From positions 124,001 to 188,000 of the forward strand of contig NZ_LAZS01000010.1 in the NCBI RefSeq assembly GCF_002007205.1: a DNA stretch of 64,000 nt, in the 5' to 3' direction. The stretch comes from Ensifer adhaerens (GTDB taxonomy: Bacteria > Pseudomonadota > Alphaproteobacteria > Rhizobiales > Rhizobiaceae). The notes under the pieces were generated by a model, which saw nothing but the letters and a program-made list of their open reading frames with translations, searched no databases and was not told the DNA's origin. Below are positions 52,836 to 60,637 of this stretch, piece after piece. The translations under genes and the position numbers were made by a program. Position 1 is the first letter of the stretch; each line of letters opens with the position of its first letter.

Positions 52836-53777
52836 ATGCCCTCACTTTCCTATCTCGTGGCACGGCTGCTGCAGATCATCCCGACGTTCCTGTTGGTGAT
52901 GATCTTCATCTTCCTGCTCGTGCGCCTGTTGCCGGGCGATCCGGCGATCGCCATGGCCGAAGCCAAGGCGACCGATGCCCAGCTTGAACAGATCCGGCAC
53001 AATCTCGGTCTCGACCAGCCGTTGCCGATGCAGTTCCTCGTCTTCGTCAAGAACACGCTGACCGGCGATCTCGGCCGCTCGATCATGCTGAAGGCGCCGG
53101 TGACCGAGGTCATTCTCAGTCGGTTGCCGACGACGATCTTCCTGGCGCTCTATGCGATCGTGCTCGCGGTGTTCCTCGCCGGGCCGCTCGCCTTCCTCGC
53201 TGCATCGCGCGTCAACACCCCCGTCGATGTCGCCATCCGCAGTGTTTTTCAAGTCGGTCTTTCCATGCCCGTCTTTTACATCGGGCTCCTGCTGCTCACC
53301 GTGCTTGCGGCGCAGTTGCGCTGGTTTCCGGTTGGCGGTTACGGAAAGACCTTTCTCGCCAATCTCTACCACCTGATCCTGCCGGCGCTGAGCGTCGCGC
53401 TCTATACGTCGGCGATCATCCTGCGCAACCTGCGCGCCTCGCTGATCGAAGTGCTCGACGCTGATTATGTGCAGTTCGCGCGCGCCAAGGGCCTCTCGCC
53501 GCGTATCATCATGACCAGGCACGTGCTGCGCAATGCGCTCGTCTCGACCGTCACGCTACTGGGTTTGTCGATCGGCAACCTGATGAGCGGCACGCTGGTG
53601 ACCGAAACGGTCTTTGCCATTCCCGGCGTCGGCCGGCTGATGCTTGAGGCGATCTTTGCCCGCGACTATCCGCTGATCCAAGGCCTGACGCTCACCTTCG
53701 CCGTGCTCGTCTCCGTCGTCTTCCTGCTGACGGATGTCGTGCAGTCCTGGCTCGATCCGAGGCTTCGCCAATCATGA
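52836..53777 (+). CDS. Peptide ABC transporter permease (DppB-like)
   Basis: The 313-residue inner-membrane protein begins MPSLSYLVARLLQIIPTFLL with the N-terminal helix and LVRLLPGDPA motif of DppB/OppB proteins. The BPD_transp_1 core ends with the coupling loop DADYVQFARAKGLSPRIIMTRHVLRNA (about 208-234). An in-frame TTG at 52821 is a less likely start. The gene overlaps the next permease by four bases (ATGA). Confidence 0.94.
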   Translation: MPSLSYLVARLLQIIPTFLLVMIFIFLLVRLLPGDPAIAMAEAKATDAQLEQIRHNLGLDQPLPMQFLVFVKNTLTGDLGRSIMLKAPVTEVILSRLPTTIFLALYAIVLAVFLAGPLAFLAASRVNTPVDVAIRSVFQVGLSMPVFYIGLLLLTVLAAQLRWFPVGGYGKTFLANLYHLILPALSVALYTSAIILRNLRASLIEVLDADYVQFARAKGLSPRIIMTRHVLRNALVSTVTLLGLSIGNLMSGTLVTETVFAIPGVGRLMLEAIFARDYPLIQGLTLTFAVLVSVVFLLTDVVQSWLDPRLRQS

Positions 53778-54643
53778 CGGTTCTCACCCAAACCCATTCG
53801 CGGACGCGGGGACGGCTGGCCGCCTTTCTGGCACGCGCCTTCGCCCGTCCTTCTTTCGTGATCGGCATTGCCATTCTCGGCCTGTCGCTGGCGCTTGCGC
53901 TGTTCCCTCAACTCTTTGCTCCTTACGACCCGCTTGCCTTCGACCTTCATGCGATCCAGCAGGGGCCGAGCCTTGCGCATCCCTTCGGCACCGACAATTT
54001 CGGCCGCGATGTGCTCTCGCGCGTCATCTGGGCCTATCGCGTCGACATGCAGATGGCCTTCTTCGCGACGATTTTCGCGCTTTTGATCGGGCTCACCGCC
54101 GGCGCTTTCGTCGGCTACTACGGCGGCATTGCCGACGTGATCTTCGGCCGTTGCGTCGATGCGATCATCACCTTTCCGTTCCTGGTGCTGGTGATCGCCA
54201 TCGTCGCGGTCCTCGGTCCCGGCCTCGTCAACATGTATGTGGCAATCACTGCGGTGAACTGGGTCTATTATGCCCGGCTGACCCGGGCCGAAATCATGGC
54301 GCAGAAGGCCAACGACTATGCCGCCGCCGGCCGGGTTCTCGGCTACTCCGATCGCCGCATCATCTTCCGCCATCTGCTGCCGAACGCGATTTCGCCGATC
54401 CTCGTCTACTGGATGACCGACATGGCGCTCGCAATCCTGCTCGGTTCGTCGCTCGGCTATCTCGGCCTCGGCGCGCAGCCTCCGGCTGCCGAATGGGGCG
54501 TCTTGATCGCCGAGGGCCGCAACTTCCTGATGACGGCCTGGTGGATGAGCCTGATGCCGGGCATCGCCATCGTTCTGACCGGGCTCGGCTTCAGCCTCGT
54601 CGGCGACGCGCTTGCCGATCTGCTTCGACCGAAAGGGCGCTGA
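53774..54643 (+). CDS. Peptide ABC transporter permease (DppC-like)
   Basis: The 289-residue inner-membrane protein has the DppC/OppC layout: cytoplasmic N-terminus, first helix (about 30-50), the HPFGTDNFGRDVLSRVIWA motif (about 72-90), and the coupling loop NDYAAAGRVLGYSDRRIIFRHLLPNA (about 176-201). It forms the pore with the preceding DppB-like subunit. The first ATPase gene starts one base after its stop. Confidence 0.94.
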   Translation: MTVLTQTHSRTRGRLAAFLARAFARPSFVIGIAILGLSLALALFPQLFAPYDPLAFDLHAIQQGPSLAHPFGTDNFGRDVLSRVIWAYRVDMQMAFFATIFALLIGLTAGAFVGYYGGIADVIFGRCVDAIITFPFLVLVIAIVAVLGPGLVNMYVAITAVNWVYYARLTRAEIMAQKANDYAAAGRVLGYSDRRIIFRHLLPNAISPILVYWMTDMALAILLGSSLGYLGLGAQPPAAEWGVLIAEGRNFLMTAWWMSLMPGIAIVLTGLGFSLVGDALADLLRPKGR

Positions 54644-54644
54644 G

Positions 54645-55658
54645 ATGGGAACTACGGAAAAAGCTGTCGTGCTCGACGTCAGGCATCTTCGAACCGAGTT
54701 CGGCCCGCAAGATCGCCCACTGGTGGCGGTCGACGATGTCTCGTTTCAGGTGGGGCAGGGCGAGATCCTTGGGCTCGTCGGTGAGTCCGGCTCGGGCAAG
54801 AGCATCACGCTGCGCTCGATCCTCGGCATCATCCGGCCGCGCGGCCGTGTCGCCGGCGAAATCCTCTGGAACGGCCAGGACCTCGTGCCGCTCGACGAGG
54901 CGCGGCTTCGCCGCATCCGCGGCCGCGAGATCGCCATGATCTTCCAGGAGCCGATGTCATCGCTCAATCCGCTGCTGACCGTCGGCCTGCAGATCCAGGA
55001 AAACCTCGTGGCGCATACGAACCTCGACGCAAAAGCGCGGAAGGCACGCGCGATCGAACTGCTCGATCTCGTCGGTATCCCCGGCGCACGCAACCGCCTC
55101 GACGATTTCCCGCACGAGTTCTCCGGTGGCATGCGCCAGCGGGTCATGATCGCGATCGCGCTTGCCTCCAATCCGAAGCTGCTCTTGGCGGACGAGCCGA
55201 CGACCGCGCTCGACGTCACCATCCAGGACCAGATCCTCAGGCTCATCCAGTCGCTGAGCCGCGATCTCGGCATGGCGGTGATCCTCGTCACCCATGACAT
55301 GGGCGTCGTCGCCGAGACCTGCGATCGCGTGGCCGTCATGTATGGTGGCAGGCTTTGCGAAGTCGGTACGACGACGGATGTGATCGCCGACGCGCGCCAT
55401 CCCTATTCCTTGGGGTTGTTGCGCTCGATCCCGCGGGACGTTGCGCCGCGAACGCCGCTCTATTCGATCCCCGGCGCGCCGCCGGCCCTGAACGCGCTTC
55501 CGCCCGGCTGCGCCTTCAGTGCGCGCTGTCCGGTCGCAGGACGCGAATGTCCGGATCTCCGGCCCACGCTCGAAGCAAGCGGTTCGTCGCGCCTGGTTGC
55601 CTGCCATCATCTTCAGGATGCCCAAGCACATTTCGGACCGCGGGAGGCGGCGCAATGA
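54645..55658 (+). CDS. Peptide ABC transporter ATP-binding protein (DppD-like)
   Basis: The 337-residue ATPase has Walker A GESGSGKSIT, Q-loop FQEPMSSLNPL, signature FSGGMRQRVMIA and Walker B LLLADEPTTALD. The oligopeptide-transporter C-terminal extension has the Cys set (C-X5-C-X6-C pattern in GCAFSARCPVAGRECPD, then ACHHL) that in Dpp/Opp ATPases binds an iron-sulfur cluster or metal. The ATG at 54645 is preferred over an upstream one inside the permease gene. It ends overlapping the DppF-like gene. Confidence 0.94.
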   Translation: MGTTEKAVVLDVRHLRTEFGPQDRPLVAVDDVSFQVGQGEILGLVGESGSGKSITLRSILGIIRPRGRVAGEILWNGQDLVPLDEARLRRIRGREIAMIFQEPMSSLNPLLTVGLQIQENLVAHTNLDAKARKARAIELLDLVGIPGARNRLDDFPHEFSGGMRQRVMIAIALASNPKLLLADEPTTALDVTIQDQILRLIQSLSRDLGMAVILVTHDMGVVAETCDRVAVMYGGRLCEVGTTTDVIADARHPYSLGLLRSIPRDVAPRTPLYSIPGAPPALNALPPGCAFSARCPVAGRECPDLRPTLEASGSSRLVACHHLQDAQAHFGPREAAQ

Positions 55659-56668
55659 CCATGCCCACTTCAGCAAGCACGACGCCCTTGCTCTCGCTGC
55701 GCGCCCTGTCGATCCAGTTCGAAAAGCGTCGATCGCTTTCCGACACGCTCGCGAGGCGGCCACAGCAGGTCGTCTCGGCGGTCAACGGCATCGATCTCGA
55801 CGTGATGCCCGGCGAGACGCTCGGGATCGTCGGCGAATCCGGCTGCGGCAAGTCAACGCTCGCGCGCCTGATTGCCGGCCTGCACCGGCCGACATCTGGC
55901 GATATCCTGTTCGAGGGCGAGAGCGTCGTCGGTCTCAAGGGCACGCGGCGGCGCGCCTATAACAGGCGCGTCCAGATGATGTTCCAGGATCCCTATACCT
56001 CGCTCAATCCCCGCATGACCGTGCGCGATACCTTGCGGGAGGCGATTACGGTGCATCGGATGCGCGAGGGGGCGGCGATCGACCGGCGGGTCGACGAGTT
56101 GCTGGACCTGGTCCGATTGCCCGAAGGGGCGGCCGACAAGTTCCCGCACGAATTCTCCGGCGGCCAGCGTCAGCGCATCGGCATTGCGCGGGCGTTGTCG
56201 CTGGAGCCGACCTGCCTCGTCGCCGACGAACTCGTTTCCGCGCTCGACGTCTCGGTCCAGGCCCAGGTCGTCAATCTCCTGATCGAGCTTCAGGACGAGT
56301 TGGGCCTGACGGTGCTGTTCGTGGCGCATGATCTTCGGCTCGTCCGTCACGTCTCGCACCGGGTCGCGGTCATCTATCTCGGCGCCATCGTCGAGATAGG
56401 GCGGTCCGAGGCGCTGTTTTCAAAGCCGATGCATCCCTATTCCAAGGGACTGCTGGCGGCGGCACCGTCGCTCGATCCGGGTGCCCGGCGTCGGGCGCCT
56501 GCACTGTCCGGTGAGTTGCCGAGTCCGCTCGCCATCCCGCCGGGCTGCCCCTTCCACGTGCGTTGCCCGCACGCGACCGAGCGCTGCCACCGCGAAAAGC
56601 CGGCGCTGCGTCCGGTCGGATCGGGCATGACCGCCTGCCATCTCGCCGAGAGGATCGGCGACGCCTGA
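55655..56668 (+). CDS. Peptide ABC transporter ATP-binding protein (DppF-like), atypical Walker B flank
   Basis: The 337-residue ATPase begins MTMPTSASTTPLLSLRALSI and has Walker A GESGCGKSTL, Q-loop FQDPYTSLNPR and signature FSGGQRQRIGIA, plus the C-terminal Cys region GCPFHVRCPHATERCH. The Walker B segment reads CLVADELVSALDVS: Leu replaces the nearly invariant Pro of ADEP. Catalytic Glu and D-loop are intact, so activity is expected. An in-frame ATG six bases later is an alternative start. It ends the importer; the aminopeptidase gene follows after 25 bases. Confidence 0.93.
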   Translation: MTMPTSASTTPLLSLRALSIQFEKRRSLSDTLARRPQQVVSAVNGIDLDVMPGETLGIVGESGCGKSTLARLIAGLHRPTSGDILFEGESVVGLKGTRRRAYNRRVQMMFQDPYTSLNPRMTVRDTLREAITVHRMREGAAIDRRVDELLDLVRLPEGAADKFPHEFSGGQRQRIGIARALSLEPTCLVADELVSALDVSVQAQVVNLLIELQDELGLTVLFVAHDLRLVRHVSHRVAVIYLGAIVEIGRSEALFSKPMHPYSKGLLAAAPSLDPGARRRAPALSGELPSPLAIPPGCPFHVRCPHATERCHREKPALRPVGSGMTACHLAERIGDA

Positions 56669-56693
56669 AACTCATTCGATAGGAAAAGACATC

Positions 56694-58496
56694 ATGGATA
56701 CGCGTGCAAGGCCGGATATCTCCGGCCGCATCGGCGCCCTGCGGCGCAAGCTTGTGGAAACCGGGCTCGACGGCTACGTCGTGCCGCGCTTCGACGAACA
56801 TCAGGGCGAATACTGCGCGCCGCATGACAATCGGCTGGCTTTCGTCACCGGGTTCACCGGCTCCGCCGGTGTTGCGATCGTCATGCGTGACCGCGCCGCG
56901 ATCTTCGTTGACGGCCGCTACCAGGTGCAGGTGCGCGACGAGGTTGATCTCGGCACCTTCGCGATCGAGCACTTCTATGACGCGCCGCTCAAGGTTTGGC
57001 TGAAGAACAATCTGCGCAAGGGCGAACGGGTCGGCTTCAATGCCATGCTTTTGCCTTCCACCTGGGACGCGGATTGCAGCCGTTCGGTCGAGCTGGCCGG
57101 CGGCCTCTGGTCGCCTGTCGAGGAAGACCTTGTCGATGCGGTCTGGACCGACCAGCCGGAAAAGCCGCTCGGCAAGATCACCGCCTTCCCGGTCGCCAAT
57201 GCCGGCGAAAGCGTTGCCGACAAGAAGCGCCGCATCGCCGCCATGCTGGCGGAGCAGGGGGCCGACCTCCTGGTTGAGGCGCAGCCAGACAATATCGCCT
57301 GGTTCCTCAACGTTCGTGGCCGCGACGTCGCCTTCAACCCGATGCCGCAGTCCTTCCTGATCTTCGACCGTTCCGGCAAGACGGAATGGTTGGTCGATCA
57401 CCGGAAGCTGCCGAATGATCTCTCGGATTTCGAACTGGACGATGTCGCGATTGCCGAGCCCGGCCAGTTGCTGGGCCGCGTCAAGGCGATGGCGGCCGGA
57501 CGTACGGCGCTGATCGATCCGGGCTTTGCCCCGTCGGCGACCGCCCACGCGACGCGGGCTGCCGGCGGCACCGTCCAACTCGCCAGAAGCCCCATCACGC
57601 TTGCCAAGATGCACAAGAACGCGACCGAGCTCTCGGGCTTTCGTGATTGTCACCGCCTGGACGGTGCCGCCTGGGTCCGCTTCTTCGCCTGGCTCGAAGG
57701 AAGCGCCGTCGAACGGGACGCAAGCGGAAAACCTGTGACGGAACTGGAAGCGGAAGAGCGCATCCTCGCCTACCGCCAGATGGCCGAGAGTTTCGTCGAG
57801 CCGAGCTTCCGTTCGATTTCGGCGGCCGGCGGCCACGCCGCGATGTGCCACTATGCGGCCACCGCGGCGAGCAACGGGCTGATCCGGAAGGATGATGTCT
57901 ACCTGCTCGATTCCGGCGGGCAGTATCTGACCGGCACCACCGACGCGACCCGCACGACGGCGATCGGTCCGGTCAGCGACGAGATCCGTCGCGCCTATAC
58001 CGCCGTTCTCAAGGGGCTGATTTCGATGGTGTCGCTGAAGTTCCCCAGGGGAAGCTTCGGCCACCAGCTCGACGCCTTTGCCCGCCGCCCGCTCTGGGAT
58101 CTTGGTCTCGATTATGACCACGGCACCGGCCACGGCGTCGGTCATTTCCTTTCGGTCCACGAACAGCCGCAGCGCTTCGATCGCCGCGTCAACGAGATCG
58201 AGCTGAAGCCGGGCATGGTGACGACGATCGAGCCCGGTTACTACAAGGCCGGCGCCTACGGTATCCGCATCGAGAACCAGGTGGAGGTGGTGGATGACGG
58301 CGACGGGTTTCTGAGTTTCCGCAGCCTGACCCTGGTGCCGATCGACTTGCGGCTGGCGGATCTCGATCTGCTGACGACGGCCGAGCGGACGTGGCTCGAT
58401 GTCTATCATCGCCGCGTTGCCCAGGAACTGGACGGTCTGCTCGATCAGGAGACCGTGGGCTGGCTGGCTGAACGGACGGCGCCGATCGGAGTTTGA
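56694..58496 (+). CDS. pepP: Xaa-Pro aminopeptidase (aminopeptidase P, M24B)
   Basis: The 600-residue cytosolic metallopeptidase removes the N-terminal residue from peptides whose second residue is proline. It has the three-domain eukaryote-like APP layout: two creatinase-N-like domains (about 8-150 and 165-320) and a C-terminal M24 pita-bread domain. The dinuclear metal ligands are D406, D417, H480, E513 and E527 (LLDSGGQYLTGTTDATRT, HGTGHGVGHF, TIEPGYY, RIENQVEV). It is the last gene of the importer operon, so imported X-Pro peptides can be cut at once, releasing proline or hydroxyproline peptides. Confidence 0.95.
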   Translation: MDTRARPDISGRIGALRRKLVETGLDGYVVPRFDEHQGEYCAPHDNRLAFVTGFTGSAGVAIVMRDRAAIFVDGRYQVQVRDEVDLGTFAIEHFYDAPLKVWLKNNLRKGERVGFNAMLLPSTWDADCSRSVELAGGLWSPVEEDLVDAVWTDQPEKPLGKITAFPVANAGESVADKKRRIAAMLAEQGADLLVEAQPDNIAWFLNVRGRDVAFNPMPQSFLIFDRSGKTEWLVDHRKLPNDLSDFELDDVAIAEPGQLLGRVKAMAAGRTALIDPGFAPSATAHATRAAGGTVQLARSPITLAKMHKNATELSGFRDCHRLDGAAWVRFFAWLEGSAVERDASGKPVTELEAEERILAYRQMAESFVEPSFRSISAAGGHAAMCHYAATAASNGLIRKDDVYLLDSGGQYLTGTTDATRTTAIGPVSDEIRRAYTAVLKGLISMVSLKFPRGSFGHQLDAFARRPLWDLGLDYDHGTGHGVGHFLSVHEQPQRFDRRVNEIELKPGMVTTIEPGYYKAGAYGIRIENQVEVVDDGDGFLSFRSLTLVPIDLRLADLDLLTTAERTWLDVYHRRVAQELDGLLDQETVGWLAERTAPIGV

Positions 58497-58537
58497 TGGC
58501 TTCCCGGTCGGCTTTCCGCGACGGAGAACAATGGGAG

Positions 58538-58569
58538 CGGCGGGCCGAGTGGTCCGCCGTTTTTCTTTC
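58538..58569 (+). terminator. Rho-independent terminator after the aminopeptidase gene
   Basis: A 9-bp stem with one G-U pair (58538-58546 with 58551-58559) closes a GAGT loop and is followed by TTTTTCTTT. It marks the end of the peptide operon. Confidence 0.85.
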
Positions 58570-58648
58570 CGGGAACGACTGTTGCTCGACGGCAGTCGCC
58601 GTGTGCCGCCTTTCATCCAATGTGCCTCCTCTTGCTTGCGTGATACGA

Positions 58649-58668
58649 TTTGTGATATTTGTCACAAA
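58649..58668. promoter_or_regulatory. CRP-like or DeoR-autoregulatory palindrome upstream of deoR
   Basis: TTTGTGA and TCACAAA form perfect 7-bp arms around TATTTG. The core TGTGA-N6-TCACA matches the E. coli CRP consensus. It is 52 bases before the DeoR-type start codon; either a CRP/FNR-type protein or the DeoR-type regulator itself could bind. Confidence 0.6.
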
Positions 58669-58719
58669 ACCTGTTCGAGCCATGAGAGGCTGCGGAACAC
58701 GTCGATCACGGAAGAAATC

Positions 58720-59451
58720 ATGGTCAGCCGCAAGACAGCTCGAGTCATCCAACTGGCCGACGCCCTTTCCGGGCGCCGGGTTCTGCATCTGCGCGATGCC
58801 GCCGCCCTGCTTGGCGTCTCGGAAATGACGGTTCGGCGTGATGTGGCCGACAATCCCGGCCAGTTCGCCTTTCTCGGCGGCCATATCGTGCCAGCGGGCG
58901 AGATCGAACCGGACGCGCCCTACGAGCTTGCGCGCGAGGCTGACAGTCATGCGGCCGCCAAGCGCGAGGCCTGCGTCCATGCCGCCCGTCGCATTCGTCC
59001 GGACGAGACGATCTTCATTGATTGTGGTACGACGCTTGAATATCTCGTCGACCTCATTCCGGAAAATTATTCAATAACAGCAGTCTGTTACTCGCTGAAC
59101 GTGGCAGAGAAGCTAACCCGCAAGTCGAATGTGCGGACCGTTATGTTAGGGGGCGTCTATCACCCCTCGTCGGCGTCGTTCTCCGGCAACTCAGGTCTGG
59201 AGACGCTCGATTCGCTCGGCATCAATGTGGCCTTTCTCTCGGCGGCCGGTGTCGACCCGGGACGTGGTGCGACATGTGTGCATTTTCACGAAGTGTCGGT
59301 GAAGCAAAAAGTCATTTCGCTGGCGCGCGAGAGCCATCTGGTCGTCGATCTCAGCAAGATCGGCAAGCTGAAGCCGGCTTTTTTCGCGCCAATCGGCGTT
59401 TTTCGCTCTATCATCACTGAAGAGGGCGAAACGCAGTTGCCAGGCCTGTGA
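58720..59451 (+). CDS. deoR: DeoR-family transcriptional regulator of the deoxyribose operon
   Basis: The 243-residue protein has an N-terminal DeoR helix-turn-helix (about 5-60: LRDAAALLGVSEMTVRRDV) and a DeoRC sugar-phosphate-binding domain (about 75-235) with FIDCGTTLEYLVDLIP and VMLGGVYHPSSASFSG. It is the first gene of a co-directional set, with deoC 172 bases downstream behind its own promoter region. E. coli DeoR senses deoxyribose-5-phosphate, the substrate of deoC, and the same is likely here. Confidence 0.9.
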   Translation: MVSRKTARVIQLADALSGRRVLHLRDAAALLGVSEMTVRRDVADNPGQFAFLGGHIVPAGEIEPDAPYELAREADSHAAAKREACVHAARRIRPDETIFIDCGTTLEYLVDLIPENYSITAVCYSLNVAEKLTRKSNVRTVMLGGVYHPSSASFSGNSGLETLDSLGINVAFLSAAGVDPGRGATCVHFHEVSVKQKVISLARESHLVVDLSKIGKLKPAFFAPIGVFRSIITEEGETQLPGL

Positions 59452-59466
59452 AGCGGGTGTCCGCAA

Positions 59467-59563
59467 GAATGTTACGAAATCGTCCAAACGGCAGTGTCTC
59501 ACTTGACACTCGTTGTTGTTGATGGAATGGTAACAAAAATTCGATAGAAAAATAACAAAAAAG
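59467..59563 (+). promoter_or_regulatory. Probable deoC promoter region with repeated GAATGGTAAC-like boxes
   Basis: Two related boxes, GAATGTTACGAAATCG (59467-59482) and GAATGGTAACAAAAATTCG (59525-59543), plus a third partial box with ATAACAAAA, flank a TTGACA (59503-59508) that may be the -35 element. TTGACA lies inside the inverted repeat AGTGTC...GACACT (59493-59510). Binding by the DeoR-type regulator is inferred. Confidence 0.45.
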
Positions 59564-59623
59564 AGTTCTCGGCGGCTGTGCTCGAGTGCGGCCGGTCGTG
59601 ACAGGGAGTTCAAGGAGCATCGC

Positions 59624-60637
59624 TTGGAAGACCTTGCTGTGAAAACTGGCGCGCCGAAGGCCGCGCATTCGCCGGCGGCGGGCCATAACTGGCCGCGCAA
59701 CAACGGTATGGATCTGGATCTTGGCTGGGTGCTGGACCAGCGCGTCAACCTGTCTGCCGCCGAGCGTCGCGTTGCGACGCTGCCGGGTCGCCGGACGGTC
59801 AAGAAGGACGCGCAGGCGGCCTGGCTCTTGAAGGCCGTCACCTGCATCGACCTTACCACCCTCAATGGCGACGACACGACGGAGCGCGTCAAGCGCCTCT
59901 GCGCCAAGGCACGCCAGCCGGTGCGCCAGGATCTGCTCGATGCGCTCGGCATGGGCGGTCGCGGCATCACGACGGGCGCTGTCTGCGTCTATCATCGTTT
60001 CGTTTCGACGGCTGTCGAGGCGCTTGATGGCTCGGGTATCCCGGTCGCAGCCGTCTCCACCGGCTTTCCGGCCGGTCTCATCCCGCATGACGTCAAATTG
60101 CGTGAAATCGAAGCCTCGGTCGCCGACGGCGCCAAGGAAATCGACATCGTCATCACCCGCGAGCATGTGCTGACCGGCAACTGGCAAGCGCTCTACGACG
60201 AGATGCGCGACTTCCGCGCCGCCTGTGGCGATGCCCACGTGAAGGCGATCCTGGCGACGGGCGACCTGAAGACGCTGCGCAACGTCGCGCGCGCCTCGCT
60301 CGTCTGCATGATGGCAGGCGCGGATTTCATCAAGACCTCGACCGGCAAGGAAGGCGTCAATGCCACGCTGCTGGTGACGCTCGTCATGCTGCGCATGATC
60401 CGCGCCTATCAGGAGCAAACCGGCCTCAAGGTCGGCTACAAGCCGGCCGGCGGCATCTCGGCCGCCAAGGACATCCTGAACTACCAGTTCCTGATGAAGG
60501 ACGAGCTCGGTCGCGAATGGCTCGAGCCGGATCTCTTCCGCATCGGCGCATCGAGCCTGCTCGCCGACATCGAGCGCCAGCTCGAGCATCACGTGACCGG
60601 CGCCTACTCGGCCCTCAACCGACACCCGATTGGATGA
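59624..60637 (+). CDS. deoC: Deoxyribose-phosphate aldolase
   Basis: The 337-residue class I aldolase cleaves 2-deoxyribose-5-phosphate to acetaldehyde and glyceraldehyde-3-phosphate. Translation starts at a TTG (59624) with AAGGAG seven bases upstream. The active site is intact: Asp in TCIDLTTL, Schiff-base Lys237 in ADFIKTSTGKEG and Lys273 in VGYKPAGG. The extra N-terminal 60 residues place it in the longer DeoC subgroup. Its stop overlaps the aldehyde dehydrogenase start, so the acetaldehyde it makes is oxidised by the coupled product. Confidence 0.95.
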   Translation: MEDLAVKTGAPKAAHSPAAGHNWPRNNGMDLDLGWVLDQRVNLSAAERRVATLPGRRTVKKDAQAAWLLKAVTCIDLTTLNGDDTTERVKRLCAKARQPVRQDLLDALGMGGRGITTGAVCVYHRFVSTAVEALDGSGIPVAAVSTGFPAGLIPHDVKLREIEASVADGAKEIDIVITREHVLTGNWQALYDEMRDFRAACGDAHVKAILATGDLKTLRNVARASLVCMMAGADFIKTSTGKEGVNATLLVTLVMLRMIRAYQEQTGLKVGYKPAGGISAAKDILNYQFLMKDELGREWLEPDLFRIGASSLLADIERQLEHHVTGAYSALNRHPIG

